Source: Mycolicibacterium sphagni
GTDB taxonomy: Bacteria > Actinomycetota > Actinomycetes > Mycobacteriales > Mycobacteriaceae
Reading direction: 5' to 3'
Length of the DNA stretch: 64,000 bases
Assembly (NCBI RefSeq): GCF_002250655.1
Contig: NZ_NOZR01000008.1
Span: 62,001-126,000 of the forward strand
The first letter of the stretch is position 1. Each line of letters begins with the position of its first letter. The notes beneath the pieces are model-generated. The model ran no database searches. It had not been told where the DNA came from and was given only the letters and a program-made list of their open reading frames with translations. Made by a program: the position numbers and the translations under genes. This document shows, piece by piece, positions 56,236-64,000 of this stretch.

Positions 56236-58671
56236 TCACGGTGGCGGCGGTGCCGGCGGAGCCAGCAGCGGGACCGTAATCGGCGGTAGCCCGGGAATCT
56301 CGACGACCGTCTGGCCGAACGGGGCGCCGTCCAGACCCGGTATCGGCGGTGCACCCGGCGGCGGTGGCGGCGGTGCCGGCGGGATTCCGTTACTGACCTG
56401 GATGGTGATGATCGAGCCAGGGACGGTCTGCCCGGTGGGCGACGTGCCGACCACCTCGCCGGCGGGTGCCACGCTGTTGACCGGGTTCGCCTGGTCGGCG
56501 ACCTGGAATCCGGCGTCTTTGAGCCGGTCCCGCGCTGAACCCTGCGGTAGGCCCGCGACACTGGGCACCCGCGAGCCGGGGGCGCCGTCGACGTAACGCG
56601 GATCGGTCGGTGGGAGTGCGATGTCGCCGAAGCTCTGGGCGATCGGCTTCATGGCGGTGAACCACGTCTTGGCGGGTTCGTTGCCGCCGTAGAGGTTTCC
56701 GTCGCCGCATTGCCGTAGCGGCCACGAGCACAGGTCCGACGGCGTGGGGGAATCGTCGTAGATGTATTCGGCCGCCGCGTAGTGGTTGGTGTAGCCGACA
56801 AAGCCCGACGAGCGGTGTGCCTCAGTGGTGCCGGTCTTGCCGGACACCGGCAGATTCCAGCCCGCCGAGCTGGCCGAGCCGGCCGCGGTGCCGCTGACCG
56901 CATCCTTGCTCAGCGCGTTGGACAGCGTGTTGGCCAGCCCCTCGGGTACGACCTGGTCGCAGGTCTCGGTGGTCACCGACACCTCGTTGCCATTGCGGTC
57001 GTAGAGCTTGTCGATCGGGTTCGGCGGGCACCATGTGCCACCGGAGGCCAGGGTGGCCGCCACATTGGACAACTCGAGCGCATTCACCTGAATCGGGCCC
57101 AGGGTGAACGAGCCGATGTTCTGCCGCTTGATGAAGTCGGCGAGACTCTCGTTGCTGTCCGGGTCGTAGGGGCGCGCGGTGCCCGGCTCGGCGTAGGAGC
57201 GTAGACCTAGCTTGACCGCCATATCGACAGTCCGCTGCACGCCCACCTGTGAGATGAGCTTGGCGAAGGCGGTATTCGGGGAGGTGGCCAGCGCGTCGGT
57301 GACGCTCATCGAGCCGCGATAATTACCCGCGTTCTGCACGCACCAGGTGTCTTTCGGGCAACCCTTGGCCCCACCGCTGCCCAGACCCTTGGCCTCGAAC
57401 CGCACCGGGGCATCCAGATTGGCGCTGATGCCCATCCCCATATCGAGCGCGGCAGCCGTGGTGAAGATCTTGAAGATCGACCCGGCGCCGTCGCCGGCAA
57501 GCGAAAACGGTTGCGGCTGCATGGTTTCCCCGACCGCGGAGTTCAGTCCGTAGGTCCGGTTGCTGACCATCGCGACCACCGGGTGAGCGGTCTTACCGGG
57601 TAGCACGACGCTCATCACGCTCGCGATGCCCTGGATGTCGGGGGCGGCGAAGGTATCGACGGCTGACTTGACCGAGTTCTGGACGTCGGGGTCCAGCGTG
57701 GTCTTGATGAGGTAGCCACCCTTGGCGAGTTGGTCCTTACTGATACCGGCTCGGGCTAGAAACTCCTGTACGTAGTCGCAGAAGAACGCCCGGTCGCCGG
57801 CGGCGATACAGCCCCGCGGCAACTCGTTGGGCTGCGGCAGTATGCCCAGCGGCTGCTGCTTGGCGGCACGCAGCTCGTCGGCCTTGTCGGGCACGTTGTC
57901 GATCATCGTGTCGAGCACGAGATTGCGGCGGGCCAGCGCGCCGTCGGGGTTGGTATACGGGTTCAGGGTGCTCGTCGACTGCACCATCCCGGCCAGCAGT
58001 GCGGCCTGCTGCCAGTTGAGCTGCGAGGCGTCGACGCCGAAATAGGTCTGTGCGGCGTCCTGAATTCCGAAGGCGCCGTTGCCGAAGCTGACCAGGTTCA
58101 GATAGCGCGTCAGAATCTCCGGCTTGGTGAACGTCTTGTCGAGGGTGAGCGCCATCCGGATCTCACGCAGCTTGCGGGCCGGGGTGGTCTCCACGGCCGC
58201 GCGCTTCTCGGCGTCAGTCTGGGCGATCACCAGCAGCTGGTAGTTCTTCACATACTGCTGCTCGATGGTCGATCCACCGCGGGTGTCGAGGTCGCCGGAG
58301 GCATACCCGGCCAGCCCCGTCAGGGTGCCCTTCCAGTCGACACCGTTATGTTCGGCAAACCGCTTGTCCTCGATGGAGACGATTGCCAGTTTCATCGTGT
58401 CGGCGATTTTGTCGCTGGGGACCTCGAAGCGGCGCTGCGAGTAGAGCCACGCAATCGGGTTGCCCTTGGCGTCCACCATCGTCGTGACTGCGGGCACTTC
58501 GCCCTCAACCAGTTGGGCCGAGCCGTTGGCCACCACATCGGAGGCCCGGTTGGAAATCAGCCCGACGCCACCGACCACGGGAAACAGGAGCGCCGCAAGG
58601 ATCACGCTGGCCAATAGGCAGCACCAGGCCAGCTTGATGATCGTGGCCCCGGCCGGCGGGCGTTCCGACAT
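56236..58671 (-). CDS. ponA2: Class A penicillin-binding protein PonA2
   Basis: Bifunctional peptidoglycan polymerase, 811 residues. A membrane anchor (about 14-36) is followed by GT51 transglycosylase motifs (VSIEDKRFAEHNGVDWKG; RGGSTIEQQYVKNY). The transpeptidase has SIFK (about 397) as the Ser-X2-Lys nucleophile motif, SPN in TSPNTAFAKL and KTGT in VSGKTGTTEAH. A C-terminal PASTA domain (PSVAGLPQGSARDRLKDAGFQV) and a proline-rich tail complete it. Builds cell wall; in mycobacteria it is tied to stationary-phase survival. Divergent from whiB4. Confidence 0.93.
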   Translation of the reverse strand: MSERPPAGATIIKLAWCCLLASVILAALLFPVVGGVGLISNRASDVVANGSAQLVEGEVPAVTTMVDAKGNPIAWLYSQRRFEVPSDKIADTMKLAIVSIEDKRFAEHNGVDWKGTLTGLAGYASGDLDTRGGSTIEQQYVKNYQLLVIAQTDAEKRAAVETTPARKLREIRMALTLDKTFTKPEILTRYLNLVSFGNGAFGIQDAAQTYFGVDASQLNWQQAALLAGMVQSTSTLNPYTNPDGALARRNLVLDTMIDNVPDKADELRAAKQQPLGILPQPNELPRGCIAAGDRAFFCDYVQEFLARAGISKDQLAKGGYLIKTTLDPDVQNSVKSAVDTFAAPDIQGIASVMSVVLPGKTAHPVVAMVSNRTYGLNSAVGETMQPQPFSLAGDGAGSIFKIFTTAAALDMGMGISANLDAPVRFEAKGLGSGGAKGCPKDTWCVQNAGNYRGSMSVTDALATSPNTAFAKLISQVGVQRTVDMAVKLGLRSYAEPGTARPYDPDSNESLADFIKRQNIGSFTLGPIQVNALELSNVAATLASGGTWCPPNPIDKLYDRNGNEVSVTTETCDQVVPEGLANTLSNALSKDAVSGTAAGSASSAGWNLPVSGKTGTTEAHRSSGFVGYTNHYAAAEYIYDDSPTPSDLCSWPLRQCGDGNLYGGNEPAKTWFTAMKPIAQSFGDIALPPTDPRYVDGAPGSRVPSVAGLPQGSARDRLKDAGFQVADQANPVNSVAPAGEVVGTSPTGQTVPGSIITIQVSNGIPPAPPPPPPGAPPIPGLDGAPFGQTVVEIPGLPPITVPLLAPPAPPPP

Positions 58672-58845
58672 GGGTTACAGAGTAACTAGGCGCCGGAAGC
58701 TCTTGCGGGGCGTCCCCTCGCGGGCCGATCATATCGAAGGCTATTTACGGCGGGGTCAGAAAATGCCAGTTCATGATCGGTCTGCACGGTCGTCCCAAAA
58801 AACCTGAGATCTAACTGTTGCGCAAAAGATACCTGACCACCTAAC

Positions 58846-58874
58846 TTAAACAGACAGTGCGATTCAGGTAACAC
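58846..58874 (+). promoter_or_regulatory. Possible sigma-70-type promoter of whiB4
   Basis: TTAAAC (58846-58851), 17 bases, TAACAC (58869-58874), about 90 bases upstream of the whiB4 start. Weak match; spacing is ideal. Confidence 0.3.
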
Positions 58875-58963
58875 TCGGAGTCGTGATGTGGCGTAGATCG
58901 CATACGCGGCCTACACCAGAAGATTGTTTAGCCGCGTGAGCGGCCGGACGAAGGGGATCGTCG

Positions 58964-59317
58964 GTGTCAGGTATTCGGACTGCTTGCCGCAAGCCAAGCG
59001 CAGCACTCTTGAATGGTTCAGTCCACGCAGCGGAAGGCGAAGCTCGGATTGCGTGGGTTTCGAGGGCTTTGTGCCGGTCAACGGACCCCGACGAGCTGTT
59101 TGTCCGCGGTGCGGCGCAGCGCAAAGCCGCGGTGATTTGTCGTCACTGCCCGGTGATGGCGGAGTGCGGCGCCGACGCGCTGGACAACCGGGTTGAGTTC
59201 GGTGTTTGGGGCGGCATGACCGAGCGTCAGCGCCGCGCTTTGCTCAAGCAGCACCCCGAGGTCGTGTCGTGGGCGGAATTCTTCGCCGCGCAGCGCAAGC
59301 ACCGCAGCGTTAGCTAA
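58964..59317 (+). CDS. whiB4: WhiB4 iron-sulfur redox regulator
   Basis: Small [4Fe-4S] transcription factor responsive to oxygen and oxidative stress. Four cluster cysteines are at about C37, C59, C62 and C68 (ALCRSTDPDELF; VICRHCPVMAEC), and the turn GVWGG at 80-84. A basic tail (RRALLKQHPE) binds DNA. GTG 58964 has AAGGGG about seven bases upstream; 117 residues, like the orthologue. Divergent from ponA2 and next to the ATPase pair, as in M. tuberculosis. Confidence 0.93.
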   Translation: MSGIRTACRKPSAALLNGSVHAAEGEARIAWVSRALCRSTDPDELFVRGAAQRKAAVICRHCPVMAECGADALDNRVEFGVWGGMTERQRRALLKQHPEVVSWAEFFAAQRKHRSVS

Positions 59318-59378
59318 CTTTCGAGCCCCGGCGCCGGAGGCGCCAAGTCGGACCCCGACGGCTCATCGACCGCGTTCG

Positions 59379-60512
59379 TTATGCGGTCTCTCCCGTAATC
59401 TGATCGGCGATCGCCTGCAGGGCATCCAGATCGGACACGTCGAACGGCAGCGAGGGCACGCCGACCACCGGAACGTGCGGGTTGGCACCAGTGAATCGCG
59501 AAAGCAGCCGGATTTCCCGCTTGGCGGTCTGCGCCCGGTCGGCGTGAATTGTCAATACCGCTGCGGCGAGCTGGTCCCCGTTGTTGTCCTCGCTGGCTTC
59601 CAATGCCGCGACACCGTCGACGGCGCGTTCCACGGTCAGCTCGGACAGCGTCGGATGGGTCCGGTTGAGGATCAGCCCGGCCAGGGGCATGTTCTCCGCC
59701 GAGAGCCGATCGACGAAGAATGACGCCTCTCGAAGCGCGTCGGGCTCGGCCGCCGAGACCACCACGAACTGGGTGCCGCGCCGCTTGAGCAACTCGTAGG
59801 TGCGGTCGGCCTTCTCCCGGAAACCGCCGAACGTCGAATCCAGGGACTGGACGAACGCCGAAGCGTCCGAGAGCATCTGGGAACCCAGGATCGTCGACAT
59901 GGCCTTCATCGCCAGCCCGACGACGCCGGTCACCAGCCGGCCGAAGCCGCGTCCTGGCGCCAGCAGCAGCCGCCAGAGCCGGCCGTCCATGAAACTGCCC
60001 AGCCGTTTGGGGGCGTCGAGGAAATCCAGCGCGTTGCGCGACGGCGGGGTGTCCACCACCACCAGGTCCCAGCGGTCCTGACCCAGGAGCTGGCCGAGCT
60101 TCTCCATGGCCATGTATTCCTGCGTGCCGGCCAGTGAGGTGGCCACCGTCTGATAGAACTGGTTGTCCAGAATCGCTTGGGCGCGATCGCTTCCCGAGTA
60201 TTCGACGACCATCTCGTCGAACGTGCGGCGCATGTCGAGCATCATTGCGTGCAGCTCGCCGGACACCTCAGGAGCCAGTGGAACGCGCTGCGGCGAATTG
60301 CCAAGTTCCTTGATTCCCAACGCCTGTGCCAGCCGCTTGGCCGGGTCGATCGTCAGCACCACCACGCTGCGGCCGTATTCGGCTGCACGCAGGGCCATCG
60401 CCGCCGCGGTGGTGGTCTTGCCGACCCCGCCCGCGCCGCAGCACACCACGACCCGGTTGGACCTGTCTTCCAGTATCGACTTCATGTCGAGTGCTGGCGG
60501 TGCGCCACTCAT
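59379..60512 (-). CDS. Get3/ArsA-type ATPase (Rv3680-like)
   Basis: A 377-residue P-loop ATPase. Deviant Walker A is [15 protein letters not shown] (K32), switch I is [13 protein letters not shown], and [15 protein letters not shown] is switch II. It lacks the arsenite cysteine set, so it is more Get3-like than a true arsenite pump. Its ATG follows the partner's stop directly. Likely forms a heterodimer with the other ATPase. Confidence 0.85.
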   Translation of the reverse strand: MSGAPPALDMKSILEDRSNRVVVCCGAGGVGKTTTAAAMALRAAEYGRSVVVLTIDPAKRLAQALGIKELGNSPQRVPLAPEVSGELHAMMLDMRRTFDEMVVEYSGSDRAQAILDNQFYQTVATSLAGTQEYMAMEKLGQLLGQDRWDLVVVDTPPSRNALDFLDAPKRLGSFMDGRLWRLLLAPGRGFGRLVTGVVGLAMKAMSTILGSQMLSDASAFVQSLDSTFGGFREKADRTYELLKRRGTQFVVVSAAEPDALREASFFVDRLSAENMPLAGLILNRTHPTLSELTVERAVDGVAALEASEDNNGDQLAAAVLTIHADRAQTAKREIRLLSRFTGANPHVPVVGVPSLPFDVSDLDALQAIADQITGETA

Positions 60513-61532
60513 CTACCTGACCCCTTGCTCTGCAAGCGTTTCCGCCAGTTCGTACAAACTTCCCAGATCCACGCCGTCGGCGATTGTCGGCAGCTCCAGC
60601 CGCGCGACCTTCAATTGATCAAGTTGCTCGGCGCTCTCGGTGCGGGCCCGGATGCGGCTGGCGTGCTCGATGGTCTCGGTCAGCAGTCCGGCGAAGTCGG
60701 CATCCGGCAAGGAGATTCCCACCCGGGCCAGTCCGGCACGCACCGCGTCGGCGTCGATGTCACCCTCGGCGGCCTTGGCGAGGTCGGCGGGCGGCAAGAA
60801 CGGCGGAATGTTGCGGTTGACGATCACACTGCCGATGGGCAGGCCGAGCCCCTTGAGTTCCTCGATGGCCTCGATGGTCTCCTGGATGGGCAGCGCCTCC
60901 AGCAGGGTGACCAGATGGATCGCGGTCTGATCAGAATGCAGGAGCTTGACCACACCGTCGGCCTGTGAGTGCACCGGGCCGCCCTTGGCCAGGTCCGAGA
61001 CAGCCTTGGTGACGTCGAGGAATCGGGCGATGCGCCCCGTCGGGGGAGAGTCGACCACGATCGCGTCGTAGGCCGGCTTCTTGTTGCGGTCCTGCCGCAC
61101 CACCGACTCCTTGATCTTGCCGGTCAGCAACACGTCACGCAGGCCGGGTGCAATGGTCGTCGCGAACTCGATGGCGCCGATCCGGCGCATCGCCCGGCCG
61201 GCCAGACCCAGGTTGTAGAACATCTCGAGGTATTCCATGAACGCCGCCTCGATGTCGACGGCCAGCGCGTTGACGTGCCCGCCGCCCTCGGCTGTCGCGA
61301 TCTTCAGTTCCTCGTAAGGCAACGGTGGCACGTCGAACAATTGCGCAATGCCTTGGCGCCCTTCAACTTCCACGAGAAGGACCTTGCGCCCTCCGGCGGC
61401 CAGTGTCAGTGCCAGCGCGGCGGCCACCGTGGTCTTACCGGTGCCGCCCTTGCCGGTCACAAAGTGCAAGCGGGCCTTGGTCAGCCGGGAAGGCCAGGCC
61501 AGGGAGCTGCCGTCGCTCGGTGTGGTCGCCAT
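60513..61532 (-). CDS. Get3/ArsA-type ATPase (Rv3679-like)
   Basis: A 339-residue P-loop ATPase. Walker A is VTGKGGTGKTTVAAA (K33), LLVEVEGRQGIAQLF is the strand after it, and VVDSPPTGRIARFLD is switch II. It is paired with the next gene (60513/60512 abut), the two differing in the signature loop. Their shared orientation suggests one complex that sorts a client or handles a metabolite at the membrane. Confidence 0.85.
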   Translation of the reverse strand: MATTPSDGSSLAWPSRLTKARLHFVTGKGGTGKTTVAAALALTLAAGGRKVLLVEVEGRQGIAQLFDVPPLPYEELKIATAEGGGHVNALAVDIEAAFMEYLEMFYNLGLAGRAMRRIGAIEFATTIAPGLRDVLLTGKIKESVVRQDRNKKPAYDAIVVDSPPTGRIARFLDVTKAVSDLAKGGPVHSQADGVVKLLHSDQTAIHLVTLLEALPIQETIEAIEELKGLGLPIGSVIVNRNIPPFLPPADLAKAAEGDIDADAVRAGLARVGISLPDADFAGLLTETIEHASRIRARTESAEQLDQLKVARLELPTIADGVDLGSLYELAETLAEQGVR

Positions 61533-61597
61533 CAGAGCATGCTAGCCAAGCCCCTGCGGGCCCCTGCGGGATTGGTGCCGAGCGATAAGCTTCGGCC

Positions 61598-61759
61598 ATG
61601 AGCCAACCGACCACATGGGAATACGCGACGGTGCCGTTGCTGACCCACGCGACCAAGCAAATCCTCGACCAGTGGGGCGCTGACGGCTGGGAACTGGTCG
61701 CGGTCCTGCCCGGCCCTACCGGAGAGCAGCACGTCGCTTACCTGAAGCGGCCTAAGTGA
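61598..61759 (+). CDS. DUF4177 small protein
   Basis: A 53-residue protein: WEYATVPLLTH, LDQWGADGWELVAVLPG, VAYLKRP is the DUF4177 fold (a small beta-alpha-beta). It is too short for standard size cut-offs. The RidA GTG overlaps its stop by four bases. Corresponds to a small gene between the ATPase pair and RidA in M. tuberculosis. Confidence 0.8.
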   Translation: MSQPTTWEYATVPLLTHATKQILDQWGADGWELVAVLPGPTGEQHVAYLKRPK

Positions 61760-62247
61760 GCGCTTCCGGCGGGCAGGAGCGGAGCGACTCGGGGAAGGCC
61801 ACCGCGCGACTCGCTGACCTCGGCCTGGCACTGCCAACGGTCGTCAAACCGCTGGCCGCCTACGTTCCGGCGGTGCGCACCGGCAATCTCGTCTACACCG
61901 CCGGACAGCTTCCCATCGAGGCGGGCAGCCTGATCCACACCGGCAAGGTCGGTGCCGACGTCGCCGCGGAAGACGCTCGCGACGCCGCTCGGCTGTGCGC
62001 GCTGAACGCCTTGGCCGCCATCGACGCGCTGGTGGGACTGGACAACGTGACCCAGGTGGTCAAGGTGGTCGGTTTCGTCGCATCGGCACCCGGCTTCACC
62101 GGTCAGCCCGGCGTCATCAACGGAGCCTCGGAGTTCCTCGGCGAGGTCTTCGGCGAGGCCGGCGCCCACGCGCGGTCGGCGGTCGGGGTGTCCGAGCTGC
62201 CGCTGGATGCTCCGGTGGAGATCGAGCTCATCGTCGAGGTCGCGTGA
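61756..62247 (+). CDS. RidA family protein (Rv3678c-like)
   Basis: A 163-residue YjgF/YER057c/UK114 protein. GNLVYTAGQLPIEAGSL, ARLCALNALAAIDALVGL, VKVVGFVASAPGFTGQP and ARSAVGVSELPLDAPVEIELIVEV are family strands. The catalytic Arg of RidA deaminases is seen in the ARSAVGV region. GTG start at 61756 overlaps the DUF4177 stop. May remove reactive enamines; some members have other roles. Confidence 0.87.
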   Translation: MSASGGQERSDSGKATARLADLGLALPTVVKPLAAYVPAVRTGNLVYTAGQLPIEAGSLIHTGKVGADVAAEDARDAARLCALNALAAIDALVGLDNVTQVVKVVGFVASAPGFTGQPGVINGASEFLGEVFGEAGAHARSAVGVSELPLDAPVEIELIVEVA

Positions 62248-62269
62248 GCGACGATTGCGCCGAAGCGGC

Positions 62270-63043
62270 GTGATCGCCCATCCCGCCTACGGGATCCTGA
62301 GGCCGGTTACCGATACGGCCTCCGTCTTACTCTGCAACAACCCGAACATCATGACGCTGGACGGCACCAACACCTGGGTGCTCAAGGGTCCCGGTAGCGA
62401 CGAGATGGTGATCGTCGACCCGGGCCCCGACGACGACGAACACATCGCCCGACTGGCCGCGCTCGGCAAGATCCCGCTGGTGCTGATCAGCCACAAGCAC
62501 GAGGACCACACTGGTGGTATCGACAAGCTCGTGGACTTGACCGGCGCCACGGTCCGCTCGGTGGGCAGTGGGTTCCTGCGCGGCCTGGGCGGCCCGCTGA
62601 CCGACGGCGAGGTCATCGACGCCGCCGGGCTGCGAATCACCGTGCTGGCTACCCCGGGCCACACCGCCGACTCGCTGTCGTTTCTGGTCGACGATGCGGT
62701 ACTGACCGCCGACACCGTGCTCGGCAGGGGCACCACCGTCATCGACGACGAGGACGGCAGCCTCATCCAATACCTGGAATCACTGCGCCGGCTGCAGGGG
62801 TTGGGGCGGCGCACGGTGTTGCCCGGACACGGACCCGACCTCGACGACCTGGAAGCCGTGACCGCCATGTACCTGGCGCACCGCGAGGAGCGGCTCGACC
62901 AGGTGCGCCACGCCCTACAGGCGATCGGTGAGGACGCCACTGCCCGCCAAGTCGTCGAGCACGTCTATACCGACGTCGACGAGAAGCTATGGGACGCCGC
63001 CGAGAAATCGGTGCGCGCCCAACTCGACTACCTACGGAACTAG
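62270..63043 (+). CDS. MBL-fold metallohydrolase (Rv3677c-like)
   Basis: A 257-residue metallo-beta-lactamase-fold hydrolase. Metal-binding [10 protein letters not shown] (H75, H77, D79, H80), ATPGHTADS and VLPGHGPD supply ligands. The C-terminal helical region ([34 protein letters not shown]) is typical of the LACTB2-like group. Starts at GTG 62270 after the RidA stop. Possible endoribonuclease or thioesterase; substrate unproven. Overlaps crp by four bases at the 3' ends. Confidence 0.85.
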   Translation: MIAHPAYGILRPVTDTASVLLCNNPNIMTLDGTNTWVLKGPGSDEMVIVDPGPDDDEHIARLAALGKIPLVLISHKHEDHTGGIDKLVDLTGATVRSVGSGFLRGLGGPLTDGEVIDAAGLRITVLATPGHTADSLSFLVDDAVLTADTVLGRGTTVIDDEDGSLIQYLESLRRLQGLGRRTVLPGHGPDLDDLEAVTAMYLAHREERLDQVRHALQAIGEDATARQVVEHVYTDVDEKLWDAAEKSVRAQLDYLRN

Positions 63044-63714
63044 CGCGCGCGCCTTGCGAGACGTTCCGAGTCGCTGATCAGCACGCTCTTGCCCTCCAGG
63101 CGAATCCACCCGCGGTGGGCGAAGTCGGCCAGCGCCTTGTTCACCGTCTCGCGCGATGCACCCACCAGCTGGGCGATCTCCTCTTGGGTGAGGTCGTGGG
63201 TGACCCGCAGCGCGCCGCCCTCCTGCGTGCCGAAGCGCTGAGCCAGCTGCAGCAGCTGCTTGGCGACACGACCGGGGACGTCGGTGAAGATCAGATCGGC
63301 GAGATTGTTGTTGGTACGACGCAGGCGGCGGGCCAACACGCGGAGCAGCTGCTCGGCGATCTCAGGGCGGTCGGCGATCCATGCCCGCAGCGCGTCTCGG
63401 TCCATCGACACGGCGCGCACCTCGGTGATGGTGGTGGCGCTCGAGGTCCGCGGACCCGGGTCGAAAATCGACAGCTCGCCGAACATGTCCGACGGACCCA
63501 TGATTGTCAGCAGGTTTTCCCGCCCGTCCGGGGAACGGCGCCCGATCTTCACCTTGCCGGAGATGATGATGTACAGCCGATCACCCGGCTCGCCTTCGGC
63601 GAAGACTGTGTGTCCACGCGGGAAGTCCACCGGCTGAAGCTGTTTGGTCAGCGCGGAAACCGCACTGGGTTCAACTCCCTGGAAGATTCCGGCCCTCGCC
63701 AGGATCTCGTCCAC
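63040..63714 (-). CDS. crp: cAMP-responsive regulator Crp
   Basis: A 224-residue CRP/FNR regulator. The cAMP pocket is [17 protein letters not shown] (G79, E80, R89), and the DNA-binding HTH is [23 protein letters not shown] (about 176-198). It controls many genes including respiration and resuscitation in mycobacteria. The position, next to the MBL gene and a membrane protein, matches Rv3676. Its promoter lies at 63715-63815. Confidence 0.95.
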   Translation of the reverse strand: MDEILARAGIFQGVEPSAVSALTKQLQPVDFPRGHTVFAEGEPGDRLYIIISGKVKIGRRSPDGRENLLTIMGPSDMFGELSIFDPGPRTSSATTITEVRAVSMDRDALRAWIADRPEIAEQLLRVLARRLRRTNNNLADLIFTDVPGRVAKQLLQLAQRFGTQEGGALRVTHDLTQEEIAQLVGASRETVNKALADFAHRGWIRLEGKSVLISDSERLARRAR

Positions 63715-63815
63715 GTCGCCCCTCTTTAAACTCTTCGATGATGTGAAATGCGCAGGCCAGCTCTGTTGCTGGGCTTTGTCAGTCTAGTGGTTGCCGGTCT
63801 TTCGACGTGCCAACG

Positions 63816-64000
63816 CTACACACGATTGGCGTACTGAGTCCGGTGAAATTGCGGATTGGGCCGTGCGTGCGCAAACGGATGCGTGGGCAAACCGGGCTCG
63901 TCATCGCCGAGGCGGGAATGCACCTCGACGCGTCGATGCTGGGTTTCGGCCCTTGGCGTAGCCGGTGGAAGCGCCTTTCTGGCGGCCTGCTCCAGATATT
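63816..64000 (-). CDS. Membrane protein, C-terminal fragment (Rv3675-like; 5' end outside window)
   Basis: Minus-strand reading with stop TAG at 63816-63818 and open to the window end (about 61 codons). The tail reads YLEQAARKALPPATPRAETQHRRVEV and DDEPGLPTHPFAHARPNP. The text is Pro/Arg-rich and cytoplasmic, following a likely upstream membrane helix. It lies upstream of crp in the same direction, as Rv3675 does in M. tuberculosis. Only partial. Confidence 0.5.
   Translation of the reverse strand, partial: YLEQAARKALPPATPRAETQHRRVEVHSRLGDDEPGLPTHPFAHARPNPQFHRTQYANRV

Noticed and set aside
63715..63815. Crp binding site upstream of crp
   Set aside because: TGTGA occurs near 63741 but no matching TCACA half follows at the right spacing.

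Overview
This window is GC-rich, has many GTG starts, and most of its genes abut or overlap by 1-4 bases. Its gene content and order match a Mycobacterium chromosome, probably a rapid grower (Mycolicibacterium). Two blocks follow, as far as I recall it, the M. tuberculosis order from about Rv3705c to Rv3675. No database search was possible, so orthologue names are recognition from memory.

Layout. (1) 1-9.7 kb: end of a catalase, an Ohr peroxidase, a PknH-sensor-like secreted protein, and the complete ergothioneine operon egtA-egtB-egtC-egtD-egtE. A methyltransferase and a second glutamate-cysteine-ligase-like enzyme follow. (2) 9.7-17.3 kb: glycerol kinase, two PadR regulators, a carotenoid oxygenase with duplicated operator boxes, an SDR/SnoaL pair, a cation/proton antiporter and small proteins. 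(3) 17.3-25 kb: a membrane-protein and MoxR cluster (RDD, SpoIIM-like, DUF58, MoxR, DUF4350, DUF4129, proline-rich membrane protein) and a GatB/YqeY protein. (4) 25-33.5 kb: variable chromosomal genes, namely an F420-type oxidoreductase, a methyltransferase/CDGSH/diiron-type redox group, an FAD dehydrogenase and three secreted proteins. (5) 33,946-53,787: a tRNA-Pro-inserted integrative element of about 19.8 kb. (6) 54-64 kb: conserved block with cds1, metallophosphoesterase, ponA2, whiB4, two Get3/ArsA-type ATPases, a DUF4177 protein, RidA, an MBL-fold hydrolase, crp and the end of a membrane protein.

The element is the most interesting part. It is bounded by a 46-bp perfect direct repeat that is the 3' half of tRNA-Pro(CGG). 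It encodes a tyrosine integrase, an XRE regulator with a leaderless-type promoter and paired 17-bp operators, an excisionase-like HTH protein and a RepA-like ATPase. Its cargo is a helicase - DUF1156 methyltransferase - DUF499 ATPase operon, which resembles helicase/methylase/ATPase anti-phage loci. The ATPase carries an N-terminal HEPN RNase-like motif (RNTWAH). Divergent from this operon is a second large SNF2 ATPase with helix-hairpin-helix and winged-helix-like segments, followed by three proteins of unknown function. I see no conjugation or virion genes, so the element looks like an integrase/Rep satellite-like or plasmid-like island carrying defence cargo.

How the genes work together: the egt genes, Ohr, catalase, cds1, whiB4, the CDGSH protein and Crp give the chromosomal part a redox and sulfur-metabolism flavour. 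The island is a self-contained integration, regulation and restriction-type module.
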